The notes: generated by a model from the letters alone, not told the origin. Positions 8,780 through 18,800 are shown, counted from the first letter of the stretch. The stretch: DNA of 27,085 nucleotides from JALORV01 sp044225415 (GCA_044225415.1 JBGAIO010000024.1:1-27085); one strand, 5' to 3'. Numbers and translations: made by a program.

Positions 8780-11700
8780 ATGATCACCATCGAGGCGAGC
8801 GACGGCCGCATCCACCTGATGGGCGCAGGCACCGACGAGACCGGCCCCGCGCACTCGACGCCGACCGCGGATGCCGGGTGCGTGCAGCTCGCCGTCGAGG
8901 GAGGCAAGGCCACGTTCTGGCTGATCGCGCCGTTCCGGCCGCAGGACGTGCGCCTGCGCATCAGCGCCGGCCAGCAGCAGGCCGAAGGCGCGATCACCTT
9001 TGCGCCCGAAGTGCGCGAGCTGATCGCAGCCGGCCTGGTCGAAGGCGTGGTCGCATTGCGCAACAAGGCGCCGGACCAGATCCAGCCGGTGCGCATCGGC
9101 GACGCGTTCGAGAAGGACATCGAGAACTGGGCAAAGTCCTTCGACGACGACAAGAACAGCGCCGCGGCGCGCGCGGCTTTCTTCCTGAAGGGCCGCATCC
9201 GCGGCGACGCGCTGCTGACGATGGCCTATGACTCGGAGAAGGACACGTCGGCGCGGCTGTTCCGCGACGTGGTGCCCGACAAGTGGTATCCGGTCTACGG
9301 CGATGCGTCGATCACCGGCAGCGACGCGCAGTCGAGCTCGAAGTTCTACGTGCGGTTGGACAAGGACCGCAACTTCCTGCTCTACGGCGACTTCATCACG
9401 TCGGCGACCTTCACGCCGGTGACGCCCACGCGCAGCGGCGCGCCGATGCGGCTGCGCGACCTGGGTATCTACAGCCGCACCGTCACCGGCGCGCAGGGCC
9501 ACGTCGAGAACGAGCAGGGTTACGGCAATGCCTTCGTGCTGAACCAGAACCTGCGGCAGGCGATCGAGGAGTACTCGACCAACGGCACGTCGGGGCCGTT
9601 CGCCGTGCGCAATTCGAACGCGGTGGTGAACAGCGAGAAGGTGGAACTGATCACGCGCGACCGCAACAACACGTCGGTGATCCTGACGGCGGTCCCGCTG
9701 GCGCCGATGACCGACTACGTGTTCGAGCCGTTCTCGGGACGCATCCTCCTCAATCGGCCGATCCCGTCGCGCGACGAACGCGGCAACCCGCTGTCGCTGC
9801 GCATCACCTATGAAGTCGACCAGGGCGGCGACGCGTTCTGGGTGGTGGGCGCCGACGGCCAGTACCGCATCACGATGAACTGGGAAGTCGGCGGCACGAT
9901 CGTCGACGACCGCAACCCGTATGCACCTTACCGGCTGGGATCGGCGAACACCGGCCTGCGGCTCGGCCCCAACACGACGGTGATCGCCGAAGTGGCGCGC
10001 AGCGAAGGTACCTACAACACCGGCAACGGCATCAACTGGACGCTGACGCAGGGTCTGGCCGACGTGCACGGCGAGGCGGCGGGCCTGGCCGGCCGTGTCG
10101 CACTGGAACACGACGACGGCACGACGATGGTGCGGCTGTACGCAGGCCGTTCGGAGAAGGAGTTCAACAATCCCGCGTCCAGCTTCACCGGCGGTCGCGG
10201 CGACGCAGGACTCCGTTCGACATACCGCCTCGCGCCGGACGTCACGCTGTTCGGCGAGGCGGTGCGCAGCGAAGACCTCGTCGAAGGCGGCACGCGCACC
10301 GGCCTGCAGGTCGGCAGCGCCTTCCGCATCAACGAGCAGCTGACGGTCGACGTCGCGCTGAAGCACGTCAACGAGAACGGTCTGCCGGTGTCGCCGGCTG
10401 CGAGCATCGGCGAGAACCCGTCGAGCCGCGTCGGCACCTACACGTCGCCGCTGACGCCGTCGGGCGGCTTCTTCGGCACCGGCATGAATGCGCTGAACCC
10501 GTCGACCGGCACGTCGATCCTCGCGCCTCAGCTCGGCGCGATCAGCAGCGGCGCGGGCGAGGCGCTGGAAGCGACCACCGCGCAGGTCGGCGCGCAGTAC
10601 CGCATCAATGCGGACTGGCTGCTGGCCGGCGAGGTCGAACACTCGGTGTCCGGCGACGACCAGAAGCGGCTCGCGCTCGGTGCGGGCTACCAGATGAGCG
10701 AACGGTCGCGGCTGTACGGCCGCTTCGAGACGCAGCGCGGTCTCGCGTCCGTGTATTCGCTGAACCCGGCGGACCGCTCGACGTGGTTCGTATTCGGCGC
10801 AGACACGCAGTACGGCACGGGCACTCAGTTCTATTCGGAGTACCGCATCGAAAGCTCGATCGGCGATGCGCTGACCGCGCGCGACCAGCAGCTCGCGACC
10901 GGCGTACGCAACACCTGGTTCCCGTCGGAAGGGCTGCGCATCGTCACGGGCGGCGAGTACCTGAAGACGCTGGAAGGCGATGGCCCGCAGGCGGTCGCGC
11001 TGGTGGGCGGCGTGGACTACACCGCGGACCCGCTATGGCGCGGACTGGCCCGCCTCGAGTGGCGCCGCATGTGGACCTCCGCCGAGACGGTGCCCGACCA
11101 GCAGCAGGACTCGTACATGTCGACGATCACGGTCGCGCGCAAGCTCGATCGCGACTGGACGCTGCTCGCGCGCAACTACGCGCTGTTCACCGACATCGCT
11201 GCGACGGGCAACCGCTGGCAGGACCGTTTCCAGATCGGCGCCGCCTATCGCGACACGCTGCGCAACCGCGTCAACGCGCTGATGAAGTACGAATACCTGG
11301 CCGAGAGCGACGAGAGCGCGCTGCCGACCATACTGGTGGGTACGCAGGCCGCGCCCAGCGAACGGCGCGTGCACATCGTGTCGCTGCTCGCCGACTGGCA
11401 TCCGGCGCGCGAGTGGTGGCTGACGGGCCGGATCGCCGGCAAGACCGCCGACGAGACCTTCACCGGTGTCGAAGCGCCGCGCTACACCGCCGGGTTGATC
11501 GTCGGCCGCGCGATCTACGACATCACCGAGCGCTTCGATGTCGGCGTGATGACCGGCTATATGTACAGCCCGCAGGGCAATGCGCGGCAGTCGGCCTACG
11601 GCTTCGAGGTCGGCGGCGTGGTGACGACCAACCTGCGCATCGCCGTCGGCATGAACGTACAGGGCTTCTCGGACCAGGATCTCACCGGCTCCGCCTACAC

Positions 11701-11803
11701 GCAGAAGGGCGTGTACGTGCGCATGCGCTACAAGTTCGATGAGGAACTGCTGAGGACCGGCGAGGCGCTGTTCAGTTCGAAGGGCAGCGCGGACGGGGGT
11801 TAG
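8780..11803 (+). CDS. Outer-membrane beta-barrel protein with N-terminal Big-1-like domain (main body)
   Basis: This frame is open to 11803; 8780 is the first ATG after the frameshift, but true coding sequence probably starts at about 8702 and joins the signal peptide encoded from 8370. No good ribosome site precedes 8780. Residues 1 to about 85 resemble an invasin-like Ig (Big-1) fold (MITIEASDG, then a segment ending FAPEVRELIAAGLVEG). A conserved periplasmic-looking segment follows, with FFLKGRIRGDALLTMAYDSE, YPVYGDASITG and FYVRLDKDRNFLLYGDF. The last roughly 600 residues are alternating amphipathic strands with aromatic girdles, typical of a large outer-membrane barrel, ending near YVRMRYKFDEELL. 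It lies directly downstream of the giant DUF11/SdrD-B gene, so I infer it is that protein's outer-membrane partner (export or anchoring). It is not a TonB receptor: no plug or TonB box seen. Confidence 0.75.
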   Translation: MITIEASDGRIHLMGAGTDETGPAHSTPTADAGCVQLAVEGGKATFWLIAPFRPQDVRLRISAGQQQAEGAITFAPEVRELIAAGLVEGVVALRNKAPDQIQPVRIGDAFEKDIENWAKSFDDDKNSAAARAAFFLKGRIRGDALLTMAYDSEKDTSARLFRDVVPDKWYPVYGDASITGSDAQSSSKFYVRLDKDRNFLLYGDFITSATFTPVTPTRSGAPMRLRDLGIYSRTVTGAQGHVENEQGYGNAFVLNQNLRQAIEEYSTNGTSGPFAVRNSNAVVNSEKVELITRDRNNTSVILTAVPLAPMTDYVFEPFSGRILLNRPIPSRDERGNPLSLRITYEVDQGGDAFWVVGADGQYRITMNWEVGGTIVDDRNPYAPYRLGSANTGLRLGPNTTVIAEVARSEGTYNTGNGINWTLTQGLADVHGEAAGLAGRVALEHDDGTTMVRLYAGRSEKEFNNPASSFTGGRGDAGLRSTYRLAPDVTLFGEAVRSEDLVEGGTRTGLQVGSAFRINEQLTVDVALKHVNENGLPVSPAASIGENPSSRVGTYTSPLTPSGGFFGTGMNALNPSTGTSILAPQLGAISSGAGEALEATTAQVGAQYRINADWLLAGEVEHSVSGDDQKRLALGAGYQMSERSRLYGRFETQRGLASVYSLNPADRSTWFVFGADTQYGTGTQFYSEYRIESSIGDALTARDQQLATGVRNTWFPSEGLRIVTGGEYLKTLEGDGPQAVALVGGVDYTADPLWRGLARLEWRRMWTSAETVPDQQQDSYMSTITVARKLDRDWTLLARNYALFTDIAATGNRWQDRFQIGAAYRDTLRNRVNALMKYEYLAESDESALPTILVGTQAAPSERRVHIVSLLADWHPAREWWLTGRIAGKTADETFTGVEAPRYTAGLIVGRAIYDITERFDVGVMTGYMYSPQGNARQSAYGFEVGGVVTTNLRIAVGMNVQGFSDQDLTGSAYTQKGVYVRMRYKFDEELLRTGEALFSSKGSADGG

Positions 11804-11817
11804 CGGAACGTCAAAAC

Positions 11818-11850
11818 GGATTCCCGCTTGCGCGGGAGTTCATTTTCGGG
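11818..11850 (+). terminator. REP-like hairpin, possible terminator of the outer-membrane protein gene
   Basis: Stem TCCCGC (11822-11827), loop TTGC, stem GCGGGA (11832-11837), followed by GTTCATTTTC. It lies 18 bp past the stop at 11803. It has the general form of the REP-like elements elsewhere in the window; the short T-rich tail would allow weak intrinsic termination. Confidence 0.5.
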
Positions 11851-11977
11851 CGGGCGGCGCGGCGACGATCAGGATTTACCCGCGCATGCGCCGCCCGCAT
11901 TGAGCCAGATCGAAAGAGCGGGTGCCGCGATGGGCACACTGCGCGCTCGTGAACGACGCCATCCGATGGAGTGCACC

Positions 11978-12325
11978 ATGAAGACCATGACGACGCTGCT
12001 GGTTGCCACTGTGCTGGGCGCGGCCCTGCCCGCAGTCGCGCAGACCCCCAATCCCCACGCCGCCCACGCCGCGCCCGCCGCCGCCCAGTCGCCGGCGAGC
12101 AGCGTGTTGTACGACGGGGTCGTCAAGCGCGTGAACGCGGAGACGAAGCGTGTGACGCTGTCGCACGGGCCGCTGAAGGAATTCCAGATGGACGGCATGA
12201 CGATGGCCTTCCCGGTGGAAGACGCGAAGCTGCTCGCGGGGCTGAAGGAAGGCGACAAGGTGCGCTTCGGCCTGAAAGCCGTCGGCGACAACCTGGTCGT
12301 GACGCGTATCGAACGCGCGAAGTAG
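11978..12325 (+). CDS. cusF: CusF-type periplasmic copper/silver-binding protein
   Basis: This 115-residue protein has a signal peptide (MKTMTTLLVATVLGAALPAVAQ) and a His/Ala-rich linker (NPHAAHAA). Its CusF-like beta-barrel spans about residues 43-114 and carries H63, M71, M74 and M76. In E. coli CusF the site is His36, Trp44, Met47, Met49; here the Trp position is Met71 (MDGMTMAF). The start is ATG 11978 with GGAG at 11968-11971 and a 6-nt spacer; an in-frame ATG at 11966 is less well placed. It would carry Cu(I)/Ag(I) in the periplasm to the CusCBA pump, whose genes follow about 650 bp downstream. Length is normal for the family. Specificity for copper or silver is inferred from family and neighbours. 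Confidence 0.88.
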   Translation: MKTMTTLLVATVLGAALPAVAQTPNPHAAHAAPAAAQSPASSVLYDGVVKRVNAETKRVTLSHGPLKEFQMDGMTMAFPVEDAKLLAGLKEGDKVRFGLKAVGDNLVVTRIERAK

Positions 12326-12381
12326 GCCAGGGACGTTCGCCCGTCGCGCTCGCGCGCTTTGGTACCGTCAACAGTCTGGCC

Positions 12382-12397
12382 CTTGACCGGCGTCAAG
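12382..12397. promoter_or_regulatory. Palindrome, candidate operator upstream of the copper efflux genes
   Basis: CTTGAC (12382-12387), CGGC, GTCAAG (12392-12397) is a perfect 6-bp inverted repeat with a 4-bp spacer, 50 bp before the ATG at 12447. Its form, TTGAC-N4-GTCAA, resembles FNR/CRP-family boxes more than the longer CueR-type operator. The only nearby -10-like match (TATTCT at 12400) sits 11 bp after TTGACC, too close for a normal sigma-70 promoter. Function is inference. Confidence 0.35.
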
Positions 12398-12446
12398 CGT
12401 ATTCTCGCCGGGCTGTCGATACTGGTGCCACCCGGGCTGTAACACC

Positions 12447-12890
12447 ATGAACGCGCCTCTCAACCGTCACCCTCGTCGCCTTGTGCGCGGCGTGTCGGCG
12501 TTCGTCGCGCTGATGATGGTGATGAGCAATGCGCTGGCGGTCATGGGCCTGTGCGCCGCCAAGGCGCCGCACCCGGCGCAGGATGCGCGGCGCGTCATGG
12601 CCACGCTGGCGAGCAGTTCGGCGCAGGATGAGCCGCCGTGCCCGCAGCACGCGGCTGTCGAGGCGCGGAACGCGCAGCAGGAGCCTGCGACGGCGAGCCC
12701 GCATTGCCCGCAGGACGATCCCGGTGCGCAGGCGCGCGCCAATGACATCCCCCCCGCCACACTCCTCGCGCTGCCCGTGGCGCAGCGCATCGTCGTCGTG
12801 GCCTCGCCCGCCTCGGGTGACGCGGTCATCGCCGACGACCAGGCGCCGCCCGCGGCGCTGTACTTCCGCCTCTCCCGCCTGCTGTTGTAG
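12447..12890 (+). CDS. Small exported Cys/His-containing protein of unknown function, copper cluster
   Basis: The 147-residue protein begins with a basic stretch (NRHPRRLVR) and a hydrophobic segment at about residues 15-36 (VSAFVALMMVMSNALAVMG), so it is exported or membrane-anchored. There is no lipobox before C36. The rest is Ala/Pro-rich and low in structure, with two mirrored motifs, CPQH (C65-H68) and HCPQ (H86-C87), which could bind metal. It ends in YFRLSRLLL. I do not recognise a family; a distant link to small copper-associated proteins such as DUF2946 is possible but unproven. It lies between cusF and cusC on the same strand with a palindrome upstream. The ATG at 12447 lacks a clear Shine-Dalgarno sequence, so the start is less certain than the frame. 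Confidence 0.6.
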   Translation: MNAPLNRHPRRLVRGVSAFVALMMVMSNALAVMGLCAAKAPHPAQDARRVMATLASSSAQDEPPCPQHAAVEARNAQQEPATASPHCPQDDPGAQARANDIPPATLLALPVAQRIVVVASPASGDAVIADDQAPPAALYFRLSRLLL

Positions 12891-12980
12891 CTCCTCCGGT
12901 CTGCGCACGCCCGTGCGCCGTCCTCGCGGTCCCGCGCCCTCGCGCCGGGCCGCGCCGTCCCAGTCCGACCGGAGGTTGCC

Positions 12981-14264
12981 GTGCAAGCACGCCACCCACT
13001 CTTGTTTCATAGAGCGCTCCGAACCGCCGCGCTGATCACGCTGGTTTTCGCGGGCGCCGTCGCTGCGCAAACGCGCTCAACCGGCACCCTCGGCGCCACG
13101 CTGCCCGGCGTGCTCGATTACCTGCAGGACGGCAACCCCGAACTGCAGGCGATGCGCCATGACGTCGCGGCCGCACAGGCCCGCCAGCGCGGCGCAGGTG
13201 CGCTGCCCGATCCCATGATCGGCATGGAGCTGCGCGACATCCCGATACGCGACCCGACGCTGTCGCCGGCCAACGCCGGCAACACGCGCTATGCGATCAA
13301 GCAGCTGATTCCGCTGGGCGACAAGCGTGGCCTGCAGCGCGAGATCGCCGCCGCCGGCGTCAGCGCGGCGGATGCGCAGCGCAACGCGACGGCCGCCGAC
13401 GTGCGCATGCGCGCGCGCCAGGCGTGGAGCCAGTACTGGTACGCCAGCGCCGCGACGCGCGTCAACGAGGAACTGCGCGGCCTGATGGCCGATCTCGAGC
13501 AGGTGGCGCGCGCGCGTTACGGCGGCGGCCTGACGCCGCAGCAGGACGTCATCAAGGCGCAGACCGAGCTGACGGTTCTGCGCAGCGACCTGGTGATGCT
13601 GCAGTCGGAGCGCCGCCAGGCGGCCGCGCGATTGAACGGCGTGCTGGCGCGCGCCGCCGACGCGCCGCTCGCAGAGCCGCAGGAGCCGCCGCCGCTGCCG
13701 GGCCGCGTGCAGGACTACGCATCACTGGTGCGCGACGTGGACGGCCGCAGTCCGGTGCTGGCGGCGAACGATGCGCAGATCCGTTCGGCCACGCACTCGG
13801 CCGAACTGGCGCGTGCCGCGCGCATCCCCGACCTGACGGTGGGGCTGGGCCTGATCCAGCACGACACGCGGCTCGACCAGTACGAGCTGATGTTCGAGAT
13901 CAACATCCCGTGGCAGGCCGACGTGATCCGCGCCAACGTCGACGAGGCGCGCGCGATGGGCGCGGCGGCCGAGGCGCGCCGCGAGGCGGTGGCCTCGCAG
14001 CTGCGCGGCGAACTGGGCCAGAACTGGGCCGCGCTGGCCGCGCTGCGCGAGCAGGCGACGATCCTGCGGGACACGCTGCTGCCGCAGGTGCAGCTCACCT
14101 TCGAGTCGGCACTGGCCAGCTACCAGACCGGGCGCGTCGATTTCGCGACGCTGCTGGATGCGCAGCGCCAGATGCGGCGCACGCGGCTGGACCTGCTGAA
14201 GACGGACATGGACATGCAGATGCGCGTCGCGGAGATCGAGCGCATCGTCGGAGAAGCGCTATGA
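12981..14264 (+). CDS. cusC: CusC/CzcC-type outer-membrane efflux protein (TolC family)
   Basis: This 427-residue protein has a signal peptide ending near AVAAQT and no lipobox Cys, unlike E. coli CusC, which is a lipoprotein. Two TolC-type repeats are seen as long alpha-helical hairpins (LDYLQDGNPELQAMRHDVAA; later LTFESALASYQTGRVDFATL, a typical outer-membrane efflux protein signature). The GTG start at 12981 is chosen because GGAGG at 12971-12975 precedes it by 5 nt. The stop overlaps the next start as ATGA (14261-14264), so translation with cusB is coupled. It forms the trimeric exit duct through the outer membrane for the tripartite metal pump. Metal efflux rather than drug efflux follows from the partner genes. 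Confidence 0.92.
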   Translation: MQARHPLLFHRALRTAALITLVFAGAVAAQTRSTGTLGATLPGVLDYLQDGNPELQAMRHDVAAAQARQRGAGALPDPMIGMELRDIPIRDPTLSPANAGNTRYAIKQLIPLGDKRGLQREIAAAGVSAADAQRNATAADVRMRARQAWSQYWYASAATRVNEELRGLMADLEQVARARYGGGLTPQQDVIKAQTELTVLRSDLVMLQSERRQAAARLNGVLARAADAPLAEPQEPPPLPGRVQDYASLVRDVDGRSPVLAANDAQIRSATHSAELARAARIPDLTVGLGLIQHDTRLDQYELMFEINIPWQADVIRANVDEARAMGAAAEARREAVASQLRGELGQNWAALAALREQATILRDTLLPQVQLTFESALASYQTGRVDFATLLDAQRQMRRTRLDLLKTDMDMQMRVAEIERIVGEAL

Positions 14265-15883
14265 AGGCAACGCAGGCAATCGTGCTGGCGGTGGTGGTGG
14301 GCGGTGTCGCTGCCGCGGGCGGCTACTGGTTCGGCACCGGCAAGCACCGGGTTGCGGAACAGGGCGGTGTGGCCGCCGGTGCCGGCACGCCGGCCGCCGC
14401 GCCGGCGAGCGGCGAGCGCAAGGTGCTGTACTACCGCAACCCGATGGGGCTGCCCGACACGTCGCCCGTCCCCAAGAAGGACCCGATGGGCATGGACTAC
14501 CTGCCCGTCTACGAAGGCGAGGACACGTCGTCCACGGCCATCAAGGTCAGCGCCGACCGCATCCAGGCGCTGGGCGTGCGCACCGAGCGCGTCGAGCGCC
14601 GCGCGCTGCAGCGCGAGGTGCGCGCGGTGGGCACCATCGAAGTTGATGAACGCGGCCAGTACACGGTCGCGCCCAAGTTCGAAGGCTGGATCGAGAAGCT
14701 CTACGTCAACACCACCGGGCAGCCGGTGGCGCGCGGCCAGGCGCTGGCCGAGGTCTACAGCCCCGAGCTGGTATCGGCGCAGCGCGAGTACCTGATCGCG
14801 TATCGCGCGGCGCGTTCGATGGCCGGCGCGAACACCAGTGGCGCGGCGACGCCCGACGCACAGCAGGGCGTGCGCCAGCTCGCCGACGCGGCGCTGGAAC
14901 GCCTGCGCAACTGGGACATCAGCGAACAGCAGATCGCGCGGCTGCGCGAAGGCGGCGAGCCGCGGCGCACGCTGACGCTGGTGGCGCCGGCCGGCGGCAT
15001 CATCGTCAAGGATCCGCCGGTGGCCGGCATGCGCTTCATGCCCGGCGAGCCGCTGTTCCGCATCGCCAACCTCGGCGCGGTGTGGATGATCGGCGAAGTA
15101 TTCGAGCAGGATCTCGCGCAGGTGAAAGCGGGCGCGCCGGCCACGCTGCGCGTCGATGCGTACCCGGAGCGCAGCTTCCCGGGCAAGGTGACCTTCGTCT
15201 ATCCGACGCTGAACGCCGAGGCGCGCACGGCGCGCGTGCGCGTGGAACTGGGCAATGCCGACGGCGCATTGAAGCCGGGCATGTACGGCCACGTGCGAAT
15301 CGGTGGCGGCGCGGCGCAGCCGATGCTGGCAGTGCCCGACTCCGCGGTCATCGACAGTGGCACGCGGCAGACGGTGCTGATGGCGCTGGGCGAAGGCCGC
15401 TTCGAGCCACGCGACGTGCGTCTGGGCCGCCGCGCCGGCGGCTTCATCGAGGTGCTGGCGGGGCTGGCCGAGGGCGACAGCGTGGTGACGCGCGCCAACT
15501 TCCTCATCGACGCGGAGAGCAATCTCAAGGCGGCGCTGGGCGGCATGACGGCCAGCACCAACACGGCCGGCCCGGTGCATGGCGCCACGGGCGTGCTGGA
15601 CGAAGTCGATGCGAAGAGCGGCGCGCTGATGATCTCGCACGATCCGGTGGCGTCGCTGAAGTGGCCGAAGATGACGATGGAGTTCGTGCCGGCCAACAGC
15701 GCGATCGCGGCGAAGATCAGGCCCGGCACGCCGATCCGCTTCGAGTTCGTCGAGCGCAAGCCCGGCGAGTGGGTGGTGACGAAGATGGAGGCGGTCGCCG
15801 GCGCCGCGCCGGCATCGCCCGGCGCGGCCGCTCCCAAGGCGGCTGCGCCTGCGGCCTCCGCCGCTCCCGCGCACAAGCACTGA
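14261..15883 (+). CDS. cusB: CusB-type periplasmic adaptor with fused C-terminal CusF domain
   Basis: 540 residues. A single N-terminal membrane segment (about 4-24) is followed by a heavy-metal-binding segment at about 55-86 (LYYRNPMG, then DPMGMDYLPVY), as in CusB proteins. The membrane-fusion core follows (barrel-sandwich and helical hairpin at about 120-270, beta-barrel to about 420). Residues from about 440 form a complete CusF-like domain with H460, W468, M471 and M473 (SHDPVASLKWPKMTMEF), matching the E. coli CusF ligand set including the Trp. An Ala/Pro tail ends in HKH. It bridges the inner-membrane pump and the outer-membrane channel and hands metal to CusA. It overlaps cusC by 4 bp, and cusA starts 9 bp after its stop. 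The CusF fusion makes it longer than E. coli CusB (about 407). Confidence 0.93.
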   Translation: MKATQAIVLAVVVGGVAAAGGYWFGTGKHRVAEQGGVAAGAGTPAAAPASGERKVLYYRNPMGLPDTSPVPKKDPMGMDYLPVYEGEDTSSTAIKVSADRIQALGVRTERVERRALQREVRAVGTIEVDERGQYTVAPKFEGWIEKLYVNTTGQPVARGQALAEVYSPELVSAQREYLIAYRAARSMAGANTSGAATPDAQQGVRQLADAALERLRNWDISEQQIARLREGGEPRRTLTLVAPAGGIIVKDPPVAGMRFMPGEPLFRIANLGAVWMIGEVFEQDLAQVKAGAPATLRVDAYPERSFPGKVTFVYPTLNAEARTARVRVELGNADGALKPGMYGHVRIGGGAAQPMLAVPDSAVIDSGTRQTVLMALGEGRFEPRDVRLGRRAGGFIEVLAGLAEGDSVVTRANFLIDAESNLKAALGGMTASTNTAGPVHGATGVLDEVDAKSGALMISHDPVASLKWPKMTMEFVPANSAIAAKIRPGTPIRFEFVERKPGEWVVTKMEAVAGAAPASPGAAAPKAAAPAASAAPAHKH

Positions 15884-15892
15884 GCCCGCGCC

Positions 15893-18800
15893 ATGATCGA
15901 GAAAATCATCGACTGGTCGGCGCGTAATCCGTTTCTCATCGCGCTGGCCACCATCGCGCTGACCTTCGCCGGCATCGTCGCGGTGCTGCGCACCCCGCTG
16001 GATGCGCTGCCCGACCTGTCGGACGTGCAGGTCATCGTCTACACCGAGTTCCCCGGCCAGGCGCCGCAGGTGGTCGAGGACCAGGTCACCTATCCGCTGA
16101 CCACGGCGATGCTGTCGGTGCCGCATTCCAAGGTGGTGCGCGGCTACTCCTTCTTCGGCGCGAGCTTCGTCTACATCATCTTCGAGGACGGCACCGACAT
16201 CTACTGGGCGCGTTCGCGCGTGCTCGAATACCTGAACGCCGCGGCCGAGCGCTTGCCGGTCGGCGTCGCGCCGCAGCTCGGGCCCGATGCGACAGGCGTG
16301 GGCTGGGTGTACCAGTACGTCGTGCAGGCGAAGAACCGCACGCTGGCCGAGCTGCGCACGCTGCAGGACTGGTACCTGCGTTACCAGCTCACCAAGGCGC
16401 ACGGTGTGGCCGAGGTCGCGTCCATCGGCGGCTTCGTGCAGCAGTACCAGGTGGTGGTGGACCCGGCGCGGCTGCGCGCCTACGGCATTCCGCTGGAGGC
16501 CGTGGCCACGGCGATACGCAACTCCAACCGCGACGTCGGCGGCCGCGTGGTCGAGATGGCCGAGACCGAATACATGGTGCGCGGCCACGGCTACCTGCGC
16601 GGCGCGGAGGACATCGAGAACCTGGTGCTGCGCGCCGAAGGCGGCACACCGGTGCGCGTGCGCGACGTGGCACGCGTCGAACTGGGCCCTGACGAACGCC
16701 GCGGCATCGCCGAGCTGAACGGCGAGGGCGAAGTGGTGTCGGGCATCGTGGTGGCGCGCTTCGGCGAGAACGCGCTGAAGGTGATCGACAGCGTGAAGGA
16801 ACGCATCGAGGAGCTGAAGCCCGGCCTGCCCGAGGGCGTGGAGATCGTGCCTGTCTACGACCGCTCGGACCTGATCCACCGCGCCATCGACACGCTGACC
16901 GACACGCTGGTGGAGGAGTCTCTGATCGTCGCCGTCGTGGCGCTGATCTTCCTGATGCACGTGCGCAGTTCCATCGTCGTGATCGCCGCCCTGCCGCTGG
17001 GCGTGCTGTTCTCGTTCATCTGCATGCGTTTCCTGGGCATCAACTCCAACATCATGAGTCTGGGCGGCATCGCCATCGCCATCGGCGAGATGATCGACGC
17101 CGCGGTGGTGATGGTGGAGAACGCGCACAAGCGGCTCGAGCGCCATGCCGCCGGTGCGCTGGACGAGCCGTCGCGGCGCGCGATCCTGATCGACGCGTGC
17201 AAGGAGGTGGGGCCGCCGCTGTTCTATTCGCTGCTGATCATCGCGGTGAGCTTCCTGCCGGTGTTCACGCTGGAGGCGCAGGAGGGGCGCCTGTTCGCGC
17301 CGCTCGCCTACACCAAGACCTTCGCGATGCTGGGCGGCGCGCTGCTGTCGGTGACGCTGCTGCCGGTGCTGATGCTGTGGCTGATCCGCGGCAACATCGT
17401 GTCGGAGACGCGCAATCCACTGAACCGCTGGCTGATCGCCGGCTACCGGCCGGTGATCGACGCGGTGCTGAAGCTGCGCTGGCCGACCATCATCGCGGCC
17501 GTGCTGGTCAGCATCGCGACGATCTGGCCGGCGCGCCAGCTGGGCTCGGAGTTCATGCCCACGCTGAACGAGGGCACGATCTTCTACATGCCCACGTCGC
17601 TGCCCGGCATGTCGGTGACCAAGGCGGCGGAACTGGTGCAGCTGCAGGACCGCATCATCAAGAGCTTCCCCGAGGTGGAATCGGTGATCGGCAAGGCGGG
17701 CCGCGCCGGCAGCGCCACCGATCCGGCGCCGCTGGAGATGTTCGAGACGGTGATCAACCTGAAGCCGGAGAGCCAGTGGCGCGCCGGCATGACCACCGAT
17801 AAGCTGATCGCCGAGATGGACAAGGCGCTGCAGTTCCCCGGCATCGCCAACTCCTGGACCATGCCGATCCGCGCGCGCATCGACATGCTGTCCACCGGCA
17901 TCCGCACGCCGGTGGGCATCAAGGTGTTCGGCTCCAACCTGACGGAGATGGAGCGCGTGGCGCGCGAGATCGAGACCGTGGTGCGCACCGTACCCGGCGC
18001 CTCCAGCGTGTACGCGGAGCGGCTGACCGGCGGCTTCTATCTCGACATCGAGCCCGATCGCGACGCGCTGGCGCGGCTCGGCCTGAACGTGGGCGACGTG
18101 CAGGACGTGGTGGCGATGGCGCTGGGCGGCGAGGTGCTGACGCGCACCGTCGAAGGCCGCGCGCGCTACGGCGTCATCGTGCGCTATCCGCGCGATGCGC
18201 GCGCCGATCCGCAGGCCATCGCGCGCGACGTGCTGGTCCCCATCGCGGCCAGCGGCGAAGGCATGTCGAAGGCCGCGCGCATGGTGCCGCTGGGCCAGGT
18301 GGCGAAGATCACGATCTCGCAGGGCCCGCCGGTGATCCGCACGGAGAACTCGCTGCTGTCGGCGTACATCTACGTCGACGTGCGCGAACGCGACATCGGC
18401 GGCTTCGTGCGCGAGGCGCAGGACGCCGTGCGCAAGAGCGTGGATTTCCCGCCGGGCATGTACATCGCGTGGAGCGGCCAGTTCGAGTACCTGGAGCGCG
18501 CGGTGGACAAGCTGAAGCTGGTGATCCCGCTGACGCTGGGCATCATCTTCGTGCTGCTGTACTTCAGCATGAAGGGCGTGGCCGACACGCTGATCGTCAT
18601 GCTGTCGGTGCCGTTCTCGCTGGTGGGCGGCATCTGGGCGATCTGGGCGCTGGGCTACAACATGAGCGTCGCCGTGGCCGTGGGCTTCATCGCGCTGGCG
18701 GGCGTGGCGGCCGAGACCGGCGTGGTGATGATCGTGTACCTGAACCATGCGTGGGAGGAGGCTCGCCGCAAGGCGGCGGCCGAAGGCAGGCGACCCACGA

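Noticed and set aside
12330..12342. GGGACGTTCGCCC after cusF, resembling the hairpin of leader copy B (11 identical bases)
   Set aside because: It lacks the TCCCTyTCATC start, the longer stem and the outer pairing; an 11-base match in GC-rich DNA can be chance.
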